Origin: Lingula anatina
Lineage: Eukaryota; Brachiopoda; Lingulata; Lingulida; Lingulidae
NCBI RefSeq assembly: GCF_001039355.2
Contig: NW_019775542.1
Location: 198,350 to 262,349, forward strand
DNA: 64,000 nt
Direction: 5' to 3'
Position 1 is the stretch's first letter; every line of letters begins with the position of its first letter. A program made the position numbers and the translations under genes. The notes under the pieces are model-generated. The model searched no databases, had not been told where the DNA came from, and saw only the letters and a list, made by a program, of their open reading frames with translations. Shown piece after piece: positions 38,101 through 52,600 of this stretch.

Positions 38101-40636
38101 TATGTATACATAAATCACAGAACATGTACAGACCTTGAAACTATTTTTTTTTTTTGTTGTTGTGATGTGACAACGTGCTGGAATGTCACAAACAATAAAG
38201 CATACAACCAAAGGGTTGCCCAACACTGGGCGAGTTGTAGCTCTAACAATGCAATGTGCTGAGAACAGGAAAGAGGGATCGAATTCTTTGACACATATTC
38301 TTTCTCTGGCCAACCCAGCCAGACTGTTGTAAGATTGTGCAGTAATCTATATTGTCCTGTATTCAGTAACTATAAGTGGAAAATTTAACAGGTGTTAACT
38401 TCAGGATGAGTTATTTTTTACTGGTTCTTAAAATTCCTGTTCCTCTTTTAGTGAAGTGTTATGTGGTTTACCTGTGTATGTCATTTGGCTTCTTATGTGA
38501 TTTTTTTAATAGTTTGGTTTTTGTCAGTGCTCTTGTTTTTTATGGCTAGTATTGCATATTTATGGGTGCAAATAAGAAATTATCTAGCTTAAAGATACTA
38601 CATTTGTATTGAACATATGGAGAAAATACATTTTCCTAGATAAATAGATATATGCCAACTTGTAAAACAGACTGATCAATTTGTCATGTGGAGGGTTGTA
38701 CAACAGCAGCCTATGTTCTGGAACTTTTAAAACCTATATGGGACAATATTGAAAAAAGGAATAAATTTGTATCAAGTATCATTTTGAAACTTGTTTTTAT
38801 TATTTTCATGTACAACATGATCACTGGGACAACCGATGCTTTGGCTGGGGGGAGCAAGTTTTTCCAGAATTTTACATAAACTTTTGTACCATTTACCTCA
38901 TAACTGCCAACCTTTATACCCTTATGTTTTATTCAAAATTTACAGGGAGCTTATTCGAGGTGTACATACAGCTTTTGTCTTTAAAAATCCATACCTCATT
39001 AAACAATATCATATATTGCATTCATTTTTCTTTCAATTTATGTATCCCAAGTCAGTTGTGATAAAATCTCACCCAATCCTCTCTAACGCAATCGGTCCTA
39101 TTTGGATGAAATATTGGAAGTATTTTTTAACATGGTGGATTGGATTTTGTACAAGGTATCAGGCAATGGTGCGTAAATTATTGAAGTTTAGTTCATAACC
39201 ATCAAGTGAACACATAAAGTGATACACATTTGTGGTTGCTCATATTTGTACTTGTATGTGTTTCTGTATTGATAATCCCATAAATATGACTGAAAATTCA
39301 TTAAGATTTGATTTAAAATAAGGATTTTAGGTTTTGAACAATTTATTTGGCACTGCAAGTCCATGTAATTGCTCTAAATTAATAAGTTGATTTGCATTTT
39401 CATGGTAAAAAATAAATCTTTATTATTTTGTAGATAAACTCTGCAATATACAATAGCACAGTAGAATAACCCAAGAATTATTTGCATTAAAATCCAAATT
39501 CTATTTCTGTGTCTGCAGGTATTTAATGTGTATTTTATATGAACAAGATTTATTTGATTTTACTTGGCATGATAATTCATTTTGCTTATAACAAATTATC
39601 AAATTTACTCTTTGTGACATGAAAAATTACTTGCCATTTTGATTGAAAAACTGCACTTGTTTGCAATTCATAAGCTTATCTTCCAGAGCTGGTATTATGA
39701 CGTATGTGAGGGCACATGACACTGAGTTATGAAATGTGTCTGACATTGAACTTTAAAAGGAGAAGATATTGGAATAATATGATCCCTGTTGTTGACGTGC
39801 GTCATGGTATTAAGGGGGAGGCTGTTCGTGATGTAGAATTACTACTGCCCTGTGAGCTTGTTTCCATGAAAAAATGATGTGGGTGTGTTTTGTAACTATT
39901 GTGGTGAAGTGTAGCGACGTGGGTGTTACAGAAATACACGCTTCTGCCTCGAATCAAAATACTGCTTGATAGTTAGGCCTACAGTTATCAGCACAGAGTA
40001 GGCTTATCCCATGTTATCAGTCACAGCTCTGCATTCATAAGCACATTCTGTCTCTGAATATAAATGTGTTACTACTCTGACCTTTTAATGTCTAAATGTT
40101 TTTGGGAGTTTCAACTCATCTTTGTCAGTAAAAGCTTTTAAAATGTTGTATGAGCCAAAGTAATTTTTATGGCGGCTGAGGGTTGTAGAAATAGCTTTTA
40201 TTGATGAATAATTGTATTTTTTTTTTTTTTTTTGATTTTAGGGTCTGGCTGACACTGTGATTTATGTTTATCAAAATAAAGTAGTAGCAGTGTTGATTAC
40301 ATTGGGAAGTCTGTGGTTTGAAACTGTTATTTTGGCATCCATGTCAAGGCACTGACTCATTCTTTTCAGGGATGTCGTGACAAACCAAAATCATCCTAAG
40401 TAATATTTTTGAACCAGTTTTACTTCTCATGCCTACACTCTTATATAAGGTTTCAGAAGCACAGATGTTAGATTTCTAGTTACCTAAAGGAATTTCGTTT
40501 GAGGATAACAGTTAAATGAGGCAGAACTGTTTTCCAGACAAAAAACTTTGTCCTGACAGAGAGCAATTGCTGCAGAAGAGTTTCTTAGGTTTTTTATTAT
40601 TATTATTATTATCATTATTATTATTATTATTTTATT

Positions 40637-40667
<31 letters not shown>

Positions 40668-43600
40668 TTTTTTTGCTTTAAGGTACAATTATTGTACTAT
40701 GATTTTTAACATATATATTATAATTATATTTTTTATTATTAGCTTGAATATCAGGGTCTAATGAATGCCACCATTAATATCAGCATTTGATTGTTGATTG
40801 TATTGAATAGTAACAGAAATACTTGGTAGCAAAGCCATGACCAGCACTCAAACCTACTTGTGTAAGGTTAGTTTTTGATTGAAAAGTTTTATATAGATTC
40901 TTCATTCAAAGAAATTATTATTTCAGTGTTCCTACTCGTTTATTGCTCAGCATTATTGTTGGAAACATGCATATAGAAGTCACTATCCTCCCCATTACCA
41001 GTCCATCCTCTCATAGATTCCAAACAGGGTCAAACTAAACTTGAAGGTTCCAAGAAATAACAAATAACACATGAAACCAAATATAGCCAGGTAAAACAAG
41101 TTGATTTTTCTATTTATCTTATCCCTAGGATATCCAGCTATTTGCGTCAGTCAGAAAAACACCAGTGGAAGGAATAGATCACTGTTGTTTTTTTCATGCC
41201 ACTTGAATGTCAAAGTTGATAAAGATTAAACGGGTTTATAGACAAGAAAATTCCTTTCATTATTTCAGGGCCTATATTTAAGCTGTGTCTCTACAAGGGG
41301 CAACATGGCCCCAGGGGCGGGCTGGGTTGATAACTGAGATAACCATGGTACTATATTGCCTGTCTTGGGATTTAAAATTCCAGAGGCGTAAATGGAGGAT
41401 CATCCATAATCTGGCTGTCTGCTAATGTTTTTTAACTTAATTATATTTCTGGTCTAATTTTGATCGTGACGGATCTAACTTGGAGACCAGAAGTATAAAT
41501 TGATGTTATTTATTATATTACTGTCCTAAGTACGTTCTGATAAGAACTTGCCTTAGGAGTAAAGCAGGGGCCCTTGCCTTAGGATTATGTATATCTTTGA
41601 CTTATCACTTTGTTGTGGGGCCTCTAAATTGTGGATAAGTGAGAAGAAATTAAGGTGTCTGTGTTATAATGCACCCAGCTATTCTTGATTTTGTGTAGAA
41701 AGGAAATTGTGGCTAATTAATTTGGTTATTACATGTTTTTTACTTTCACCCCCTCTCTCCTTGGCAATGGCATTGCTTATTTTGCACTTCTGATGAGTAA
41801 GCCTATGTGGAAAAACAGGTGTGCGTAGAAAATGTTTGTATCTTTCACAGTGGAAAAAATGTGAAATGGAAATTGCATTAATGTATAGCAAGAAAAACTA
41901 CCACATTAATTTTTTTTTTATTCCTGCTATCAGGTAAGATGAATTTCAATTTCTGCTAGTTTAAGATGCAGGGATGTTTGATTGTTGGTCTTTACCTCAT
42001 TTTTAAAGAAGAAAAGCACTTGTTTCATTTATATTCAACGGTAGTAAGCTAAAAAAAATAATCATTTGAGAATAAGATTGGCAGATATTTTTACATCATC
42101 TTGATCTGACACAGACTGCCCTTTCTTCCCAACCAACCAGGAGAATAGGAATGTGATTTGAGCTGTTTATAGAGCGAGTAAATTAGATTCCGTCTGGTGT
42201 TCACAGAGTCCAGGAAGGTAGAGCACATACTTTCACATCACAACTGCACAGTAGTTGCCTTGTCAACAGCCTGGGGCTTAGCAAGAAATCTTTGCTTCTT
42301 ATTTCCGTAATGTGAGGGTGTAAAAGGGAGGTTGATGAATTCTTATAGTTAGTCTGCAGTGGTCTCATGCTGACATACTTATACCCCTCTCCTTCAAATA
42401 TGAAGGTGGATGAGGGGATGCTTGCCAAAAGATTTTTCAATTTATTTAATGACATAATTATTTTTTATTATGGATTTATGTTTTTATTACTTATTCAATT
42501 TTTGAATAATTTTTTGTTGTTGTTGTTTTGTTATCCATTTGCTTTCCAGAGGATTTAGGTTTGATGAAAATGTGTTCTGTGAGTTGTGAACTAGTGAAGT
42601 AAAGTAGTTAACATAATTATTTTTTACATTTTTGTCTTAAAGATTTGTTATGCGGATATTGATGTGTCATAATGAAGTGTCAGACTGCTTAATTAAAAAA
42701 AGAAAACACAAAACCTTTAAGCGTACTTGTTTATTGTGTGTGATATAAGTGTGATGAATAAATTTTAGACATGATAAGCACAGAATAGGTTTATGAAATA
42801 TTTTTTAATAAGTGCTGATTCTTACTAGAAATATTTATGGCAGGTGTACCATGATCCAGGGGGTACCAGAATCAGCATATTTAGTTCCTTTGTTTATCCT
42901 TGCAATTCACAATCTTATATAACTATCTTTGATACTTACATATATTTCTTGATTTTGCCTAGCCTGTAACAAGTGTGAATTTAAATCATTCTTTCCACAG
43001 CAGTAATTATTGTAACAACCTCTTCCATACACAATAAAATGGACTTTTTGCATGTTGCCATGACATAAAGTGATGTGATGCACTATAGCTTATAGGTATT
43101 CTGTGGATAGTGCCTGGAGAACCTGCGCTACTCGGCGGAGACGGGGAGATCCTCGCACTGCATGTAACAACGGCAAACGTGGCGTGACTTACAGAAATGG
43201 GGGTTGATTGTGGTCATGCATGTGGGAATTCCCGAGAGGATGACAGGAAAATAATGTTACATGAAAATTGTTAGTTCATGTCTACTGTGCTTAGGTTAAT
43301 GATGTTGCTGGCTAAATGTTGCGGTATTGGAGCTTAGAAGGTTTGGGTTCGTGAGCACGGTTAAACTAACCTTTCAAATGATTTCGTTTAGAAAGCTAAA
43401 ATAAAAAATTTGAATAAATAGATGAAATCAAGGTACTAATTTTCATGAATTTATTTGAATATGAAATATTTACAAATGCAGCATAGAAACAATCCTTGCC
43501 AAGTATTAGATCAAAGGATGACTGAAATACAAATGAACCTGAATATGAATTTGTAACTTAGCATTTCATATTCTTTTATGAAGTCAGAAAAGAAAAGTAG

Positions 43601-46600
43601 CTTAAATTGCTTGATCATTTTGTTGTTTTGGGATCAGATTCAGAAAATATTTTCTTGTGCAAATGTGATACTGTTTGACTTCTTTATTTGTCCAGTGCTG
43701 ATTATATTGATTCTTTCAGAGAATGCGGTTTAGTAATTGTTTACTTTATATGTCAATAGTTGGCATGCTTACTGAGTTTACCTTTATTGGTAGTTTTCTC
43801 AGGCTGTGTGAATTGCATCCTTCCCTAATGAGGCAATTTCTCAGGAAAATTACACCAAAAAGTAATTGAGGCCATGAAAATAACTACCAAGGCAATGCCA
43901 CAGGAATCGGAAGTACTTTTTGGTTACCTATCCATTACTTCGCTTAAGGAAGAAAAATGACTTGGCTGAGAGTGATTTAGAAGCAAACGACTGCTAGTGC
44001 ATCAAGAGTTATGTAGCAGACATTTAGTACTTTTGAGTTAATAATTTTAGCTGCTTTGATTGAAACACACCAGCAGCATTTTATTAATGATGTTGGAGTT
44101 GATTGATGAAAAAATGGTTTTGCTCTTTATGACTACTGTTGCATTTAGATGTTGAATCTATTACATGCATTTCATTTCAGTCTTTTTGTTTGTGTTAAAT
44201 TATTTCTTTCTACATAAGTTTTAGGTACAAAAATTGCAAGAAGAACAGTTGTATTGCATCACTATTACAGTAGTATAAAAGTTTGTATGCAAAGATTTAT
44301 ATGAATTTTTTAAATGATAGTTTTGTACTCCACTTCTGCTCATCTTCGAAGGCACTCTTCCACATCCGTACATGGCTGTTGGTTAAAAGATGGTTATAAC
44401 TAAATTAAATGTCAGCCTTTTAAACTTTAAATAAATTTATGACTCTTTCTTTCAGACAAAATAGTGATGAAAGTTTACAAGAGCCAGGCCTGGAGAAGGT
44501 GAGTTGAGCCTTATGTAACTGTGCTGTCATTGCGCTAGGTGAGACTGAGTAAAATAAAAAAATACAAATTTCAGTGGTTCACAGGCTCTGTTTATTTGAT
44601 TATTCTCATTATTTGGGCTCTGATGAATATTTTAGGAGAAATAAGACAAATTATTACCAGAGAAAATCGTAGACTAGTTAGTGATCAAGAAGACCAAAAT
44701 TTTAGAATATGGGTACTGAACATAGAAACTAAACTATTATCTGACTAATATATTGTGAAAATGCTTAAACATGAAATTAAATATTGAATATATCTATTTT
44801 TTTTTTGTTTTCATAGAGAGGAAAAAGTGAATTTGGTTCTGCTCAACCTTATGAACCAGCACCACTTGACCTGTACATGGTAGGAACTCTTATCTTGGAT
44901 ATGTTCATTTATTATATAAATAAGATTTATTCATGGACAGCTAATTGTTAAATGTTGTGATACTTTTCTCCTTCTTTGATTGAAATTTGTTGGTTAAACA
45001 AAAAAAAAAAAAAAATGAGTTATTTAAATTAGCACAAAAGATACAATCTGTTACATACAAGATATAAGTGGGTTATTGAAGTAAAATATTGTTTTAACAA
45101 AATTGCAGTAACGTGGTGAGGATTTTTGGGATCTCTAAACTTCTATCAGTCTTTCCCTGCATCTTTCTCTGTGGTTTATAAAGTGTCAGTAAACAAGTAT
45201 ACATGTTTTTCTTCCTTGGCCTTGACCATAGGACGTGATGTACAACATAGACTGTCAATATAGACCCCATTCCCAGAGATTAGATCGATCCAAACTAGAT
45301 CGACCTAACTCCCTGGGGGTTCATGCTAAATAGCTGTCAGCCGAGCGGGCACGAAAGTTAATTACCCCCTTACAGCTTGTAGTAGGCGGGACGGACATTT
45401 AAGCTGGATTATCTGACAGTAATCTAGTGAGACTCCCCACGGAGATAGATCGATCTAAAATCTATGGGAATACGCCCATAGAGACCTCCTAGCGCTATCC
45501 CATGTTGCTTTCATCTCTCATATTGTGACCTATCACACCATCCGGAGGTGATCACATCACCCTGTGGTTGAACCTTCATATTTAGATTTCAACATTCTTT
45601 TGTTTCATCTTTATTTTTTATACACCTTTCCAAATAAAGAAAAGTTGTAGGTTTTTTGTATTGTTCTGTGGAAACTTATTTTGCCTATCAATTACATTGA
45701 AAATGTCATGTTTCATATTTCCAAAGAGTCATTTTATTTGTACAACTTTCCATAAAAATTGCATGATTAGAACAACTTTCTTTGTTTTATATATATGAAA
45801 TGCTGATTACACCATTTTAGTGTATTTTTTTATGATTGCATTTTTGCATACTTTCCTTTTCTTGACATCATCTATATAACCTTCACATTTTACCAAAATA
45901 TCTGTAACCATCATCACTTTGGCCAATTTTCATGTAATTTTATAAGACAAAATCTGAAAGTCTGCAAAGCTTTGTTTAACATCTTTGATCATCTAGGCTT
46001 AAATACTAACTGTTTAAACAAATAATGCTTGGCATCATATCATACACAGTTGTACCCCTTTTCTTCACGTTATTCTCAAACACAACTTCCTTTGTATTAT
46101 CTCACATACCTAATACTTTGTTCTCCATCTATTGTGTTTTGTTTCCAAAGATCAGTTAAGCCTGTCATTGGAAAGCTTGTCTGAATTTATAGAGCCTTGC
46201 CTTCATGACAGTCTGTAACTGGTTTTAGTCTTCTCTGAAACGTAATGTGTTTACAATAAATCCCCATCACTTCTCTTGAGACTTGTAGCATTCTTTTTTT
46301 CCAGACTATTAAGTCATGGCCATTTTCACAAACTGGGTCCATCATTAATTTACTCTGTTGCACAGCCCTTCATATTTATGTGCCCTGGGCAATGCCCGAT
46401 TTTGGAATTTTGGCCAAGGGCTAATTGTTATAAAATAATAATGTACTTTGAAAAAATGTAGAAAAATGTAAAATAAGTGGAAATTATTTCAATAATTGTT
46501 TTACAAATTGTTACTGCTTGGAATGAATACAGCTTAATCAATCATATAAACATAACATTATGTTTATGGGTAAGTTATAATTTTTATTTATTTAATTAGC

Positions 46601-49600
46601 ATTATATATCTTGGATATGCCATGTTTAGAAAAATTTTACTTCATTTGTTGAAATAAATAAATAAAGAAAGAAAAAAACTTTACTTCTTTGAACAAATGG
46701 AAAAAGTGAAGTTAACTCTGGTATGTGGGGAATTACTAAAAATGTAATCAAAGTCCGTAGAGTTGTTCATACCTAAAATTCGCCCACATAACTTGCAACT
46801 AAATTTTTCCAACATTAAAATGTTGGTTTCATTGTTTTGGGTGTAATTATTCCCTTGAGAAATTTGTGTGCATTGTGGTTGATTTTAAACCTCCCTTTAC
46901 TAACTTTCCACCTACATGTACCTTCCCCACTTTTCCTCCCTCGTAGCACCCTTATCACATTGCAGTCAGCTAAATTATCAAGCTCTCTTTACCAACAAAC
47001 TGAAATAGAAAGAAAAGTGAAATGAATTATTTTATCGTAACAAAAGACAGTGTATTTCATTGCTTTTTTGCAGGAATGTTATTATTTTTGTCATTTTCTT
47101 TACACTGTTTAGGCTCCCTTATCATTATATATGATAGATAGTATCTCATTCCCCTTAACAATTCTTATGAAACGGTCATTACAGTTACTTATTTAGACAT
47201 TATAATCAGTACCACCTACTTGAATTTGTCAATACAAGTCATAATTGTGTAATTTGTAAAGCGTTGATTAGTTTATGTTCTCTCACCATTGGATTTTCAT
47301 TAATTTAACATGACATTTAAAAGATCCAGCTATTTGGAAAACTGCCCTTCAGTCCACATGATTCCCTGCCCCACCCACTCCACACCTGGTGACAACTGCT
47401 TACGTTATAGCCTATAACTAACTCCTGGTCATGCTAGCGCATAAAATTATAAGTGGCTAATTATGATACAGTTTGCTTATACAGAATAAGAACTATTAAA
47501 TTTCATTTTCCTATTTGCAGTTCATTAATATCTACTGAAAATTTTGAGCAAATTTGTATAAAAAACATTTCAGCAAATTAACTCAAACAAAAGTTCTTCT
47601 AGAATGAGCATAGAATACTGACAGTACACCTCTGTATTATTGTGCGTGCTTAAATGTCATATTTTCCTTCACAAGTTGACATCTCATCTGTCGGTTCTGT
47701 CTCATCCCTGTCGCTCGCACTCCGTGACACTGGCGGTATGCTCTCTAACAGACTTCAAAATGGCTGAGTGGTGACAGCTGAGGTGATGAATGACCTTTAC
47801 TCATGGCTGTGCGGGTGTACAAAATGTTGGAGTTGAAAATGGCATGCGGCACACTATTGTTGCTTTAATTGATGTATAGCTGGAAAGGGTTGGGCCTTTC
47901 TTTGTTCATACATATATTTGGTATTGCAGTAAACAAGGACCACATAAGATGTATACATAGCAGGACAATTTTAGTAATGTTAATAAATTTCATAACTTCT
48001 AAGTGATATGTCACTACCTTAGTTATAAAAAAATTAGGTACTACTTTAACCAGCTAATTTTTGGCAGCATTTATATGGTTGGTCAACAGTTGGACAAGGT
48101 TTTGTTTTAAAAATAAAGTTATGCTATTTATTCTAATTCAAATATGTATCATTGGCTCATAACCTGGCCTCTTGAAGTTAAAAATGAGGTAGGGAGAGCA
48201 TTGGTCTTCTACCCTTCCAAACAACACATGGAGAATCCAGTTCTTTAAATGGGGAGCTGCATCTGTCATAATACAGGGGCGGATCCAGAGATATTTTCTG
48301 ACAGTCTTCCATATTATATCTGTTGATCCATCCTCCATTTTTTGACCGTCTTCTGACAGAAAAAATTAGATACCCATCAATGTAAACTTGAAAATCTGAC
48401 CGTCTTCCGGAGGACCCAGAAGACGGCCTAAATCCGCCCCTGTAATACCTGGCAATTCTCCTGTGCTTTGCTCGCTCTACACAATCATTTACCTACTTCT
48501 CTTAGTGTGTTTTTGTTTTCCTCAATCAGTAAAATACACTTTCTTGATATGTAATCTAAAAAGATGGGGAAAGCAGGATTTCAGCATGCAAAACTTGTTC
48601 ACAATCAATTGCATTTTCAAATAAGTGTTTGTATATTTCAGTTTCATCCTCCTACTAGTACAACCACAAATGCACCTCCTCTTCCATCCTCCATGAAGCC
48701 AGTGTCTTCCAGTACAAACTACACTCAGGCCCTTGAAGTATTACAGCAAGTACAGAAAAGTAGAGCTCACCTTGAAAACAATCTGCAGAACATGCTTAGA
48801 GCCAGACGTGAAGATGAAATTTATTCTCTCATGGATACTTGGACAGTGGAGAGGTGATTCTGAATTGCTATTATATATTTATGTCTCCCTGTAGCGAGGT
48901 TCTGAGTTGAGCATGCTGTGCATGTAAGCAAAGTGAGGTTGAACTGTGACACTTATTACATAATATGAACAGGATGGCAGATGGCTATGGAAAAGATTCC
49001 TTGAAGGGAATTGGTTCTGTGCGACATGTACATGGGCTTGAAAAAATATCACTGGATAAAAGATTTGCCATAAAATACTGGTTGTCTATGCTAAGTTTAC
49101 TTTCATTTATTTATAAATATATCAAAATATCATTGTTTTGCAGGTATGCTATATTGCTTACAAATAGCCTTTACATGTAATTATAACCAGATGTCAAATT
49201 TATATACGAGAGCGGCCACTTTGAAAAAAGAATTTAGAATTCTTGTGGTCTTGTTGCTCTTTTCAGTTCTGCTGCAGAGAAAACACACATAAAAAAGCTA
49301 GTTGATGGGTACATAGATATCATGAATGAAGAGTTGGAGGTACAAAAATGTTTTTCTTATTTTTTTACCACTTCATTATAAATTGTTCTAATGCTGTAAA
49401 AAGCTATTTGTTAAGGAGTTTTTTTTTAAAGACAGAAATTGTCATTATTTCATAAATGCTGTTGAGTAATCCATGCCTTTTTATCCTGATGAAATTGATG
49501 TATGATTTTACATTTGTTGTTGTTTTATTCACCAGAAAGAACTATTGGATGAAATGGCAAAGCTGAAGACTCATGGAGGTGTATCTTTTGAGGAACCTGT

Positions 49601-52600
49601 GAAGGATACTGGGTCTTCAGTGAACCCAGCCAGTAAGAAGGTAACAGTACCCCCAAGGGGAATGAAGGGGAGACTGAGTCAAGTTCAGGCCAAAATCAAT
49701 ACAGGGAGGAAGAAAGGAGATGATGAACATGAAAATGAAAATCCACAAGTCAAGAAAGGAGACAAAGTGGCTAGTCAGTCTGGGAAGACCAAAGTACCGA
49801 AGGTTAGGGGTGAATTTGTACCTGATGTTGAAACTGCATTTTGGTTACATGGAAAAATCAATTGAACCTAAAGTATGTTTCTTTTCCTGTTATTTTCAGA
49901 GATGGATAAAGGCAGCATTGAAGCACAAGAAAAGAAATTATTTATTAAATCATTTATTTTTTGTAATATTATTTTTTCAGATATTTTTTAGTTACATTTT
50001 TATCATTATACTGTGTTTAGTTCATGTATTTTTTATATGCCAACCTAAAAGTTATCGTTGTAAGTGTACCATATGATAATGTCTAACTAGATTTATTAGC
50101 ACTGGACTTTTTTTTTTTTTTTTTTCAAGACCAAAAGGAACACTGGCTCTAAGCCAATTCCTTTCTATCAAGATGAGGAGTATTTAGCCAGAGTCTATGG
50201 AAAAGCAATTTATCAGAATAAAAGGACAACTGTGAAGGATCCTTACCTCCATTTTCAAAATGATCCAAAACCAAAATCTCCACGGAGACCAGCAACGTAT
50301 GCAGCCAAAGGTGATACAAGGTTCTAGTTTTCTTTTAAATAAATGCCCCTCTCTATTGAGCATAGGACTAAATAGTGTAAAAGTTGTCAGACTAATTTTA
50401 GGCATATTTGCTATCTAACAAAACAAAATGTAGTTGCATTGAAGACATTCGAAAATTTGCATTTTGGAGCACAAGTACTACCAAGCTACTTTCAAGTGAT
50501 AATGTGATCTTGACCCTCTTACTTAGGAGGACACAAGTACTTCATACCTAAGTCATAATTTGTATTTTTATTTTCAAATGAAAGCAAATGAGATAGAAGT
50601 AGTATGTACAGATGAAATTGTGAGAATAAAACCCTCTGTTTCTTTACAGGAGTTGAACTGAAGTCTGCTAAAACTCAAACTACACCTTCCCCAGTGAAAA
50701 AACCAGGATATTACTCCCACCACCTACCACAACATGTGAAACCCCACTATTACTTTGACTCCCAGCAAGAACACCAGAATATAGTGCAGCCAGGTACCTT
50801 CAGCTGTGATTATTACGTTTAACTTAAAGGCAGTGGTGATCAGATTGTATTTCTATTCGGTTTAATTAGAATAGCACAGGTATGGCTTTAAGAAGCCCAC
50901 CTCATCTCTTTCATTTGTATGTCATTTTAACACTTATCATGCTGTCCACTACTTAAAGCAGGAAAACATTTAGGTGAGTGGTAAGATTGTGGGCATAATA
51001 ATATAATATAATTCATTTCATACAGCAAAGAAATTTCATCATTATGAAAATGAAAAAGAATCATTTTAAGCACTGCAAGGAAAGAGTTCCTTTCATGATT
51101 ATTTTATTAACTTCATAGTTCAATTGATTTAAAACAGTGTATTATTATTATTGTAATTCTTTATTATGCTTTCAGCTGGAATCCCCACAGCTCCCATACA
51201 AGGTCAGCTCATCCCAATGGCAGTGCCCCTCAGACCACCTCGGATCAGTTCTGGTTTATCTTTACCCATCGCCATGACAACCAGTGCCATAGCAACCAGT
51301 CTCATTGAAACCAGCATTCCAGACACACAGCCCAAGACAACCTTGAGCAGCAATGTTGCCGTGCTGACAGTGGAGTCTGAAGACTATAAAAAGCTCTCCA
51401 AACTAAAGGCACAGGTGTGTTTTTTTGTGATTTGACTTTGCAACATTGAAGCAATTGGAGAGATTTCTGATTTAACCACAGTATGTCTGTATATAAAGTC
51501 ATCACCTTTGTGGAAAACTGTGTGACTTATTATTCTTAAACATACTAGTGATTATTTGGCACTAAGATACAGTTCGAATAGCAACTTTATTTGATTATTT
51601 TCCTTTTTCCACTATTTTTGAAAGATTGCTGCTTATAATCAAGGTGTGTTAATGTCTGTAGACTTTGGGGATTAAAGTATGAGAGTAGAGAAAATATGAA
51701 TTATTTCACATTAAAATGCAATTTACGTTATTGAAGTTGTAATTTTTGAACAGGTAAGTTGACAACTTAAAATGGTCTAAAATATCGTTGAGACACAATC
51801 AAAAGACTTTAAAAAAATTGTGATTAACGATAACTATAATATCATGTATTTCTTATTGATCAGTTACCCACATTTTATCTAGGTCCTGCCATCAGTGGAC
51901 ATAGACAGTCTTCCCCCAACCCCCAGCACAACCACTGAGGGAGATTCCAGAGCAACTGTTCCAGAAACACCACTAAAAGATGACATGGGGCTTGAGGATC
52001 AGGACGACAGGAGCAGAACACCAGATGAGCATGACAACGATAATGATGATGAATTCAGAAATTACCTGAAAGTCACAGATGTTGAAGTTGCAGACAGGAA
52101 AAAGGTGAGAGCATAATGTGTGATGTCAGATGTATTTTTTATGATGTTAAATGCTGCACACATTGCATGTAGCAATAATAGAGGGATGAAATTTTCATGC
52201 AGCCATTATGCTTTTTATTACTAAAGTAATAAACTGACTTGTGCCCATAAAAATTGTATGTAACATGATACCAGTCTACAGTGATCCAGTTTTCATTGAC
52301 TTCTGCTAAGAATTGACTACATTTATAATTCCATATTTCGCCTACTCTGATCATCTATATTATCACACACAGATATATATTATTTATATATCTGACACCA
52401 TTTTCATACAGCTAAAATTTTTTTGCTGAATTTGGTTTATGTCTGCTGTTCATGGGTCTAGGTTCTATACTATGTCAGTGGTAGCCCCCTTCCATCCTAT
52501 AGAACTTTTTTGTAATAATAAGTTTATAAAATCATACAAACTAAATGGTACAAAGAGGATAAAGCATTTTAAAAAGTATACTTAAAATAACATCCGTGAA

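Larger units (their letters stand above)
25291..44455 (+). other. TALPID3 intron 8 (19.2 kb) hosting a nested gene
   Basis: The intron joins exon 8 (ends phase 2, aacaag|gtgagt) to exon 9 (starts phase 2, ttcag|a), so the two halves of TALPID3 are compatible without further exons. It is far longer than any other intron in the gene. 25.3-27.9 kb: AT-rich, nothing recognised. 27.9-29.9 kb: less AT-rich, overlapping chance ORFs on both strands. 29,939-29,975: N gap. 30.0-34.6 kb: no gene seen, probably upstream regulatory DNA of the IRF2BP gene. 34.7-36.5 kb: IRF2BP gene. 36.5-44.4 kb: its 3' UTR, simple repeats and unassigned sequence, including a GC-richer patch near 43.1 kb. An unseen alternative TALPID3 exon cannot be excluded. 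Confidence 0.75.

Noticed and set aside
38688-39198. 120-aa ORF downstream of the IRF2BP gene
   Set aside because: Aromatic-rich composition typical of translated AT-rich 3' UTR; no recognisable family.
41679-42455. Minus-strand ORFs at 41.7-42.5 kb
   Set aside because: No similarity to known families and no splice-consistent partners.
25291-44455. Idea that the 5' and 3' parts of TALPID3 are two genes
   Set aside because: Both parts match the same vertebrate protein in order, and the phase-2 donor and acceptor on either side of the intron agree. Only transcripts can settle it.
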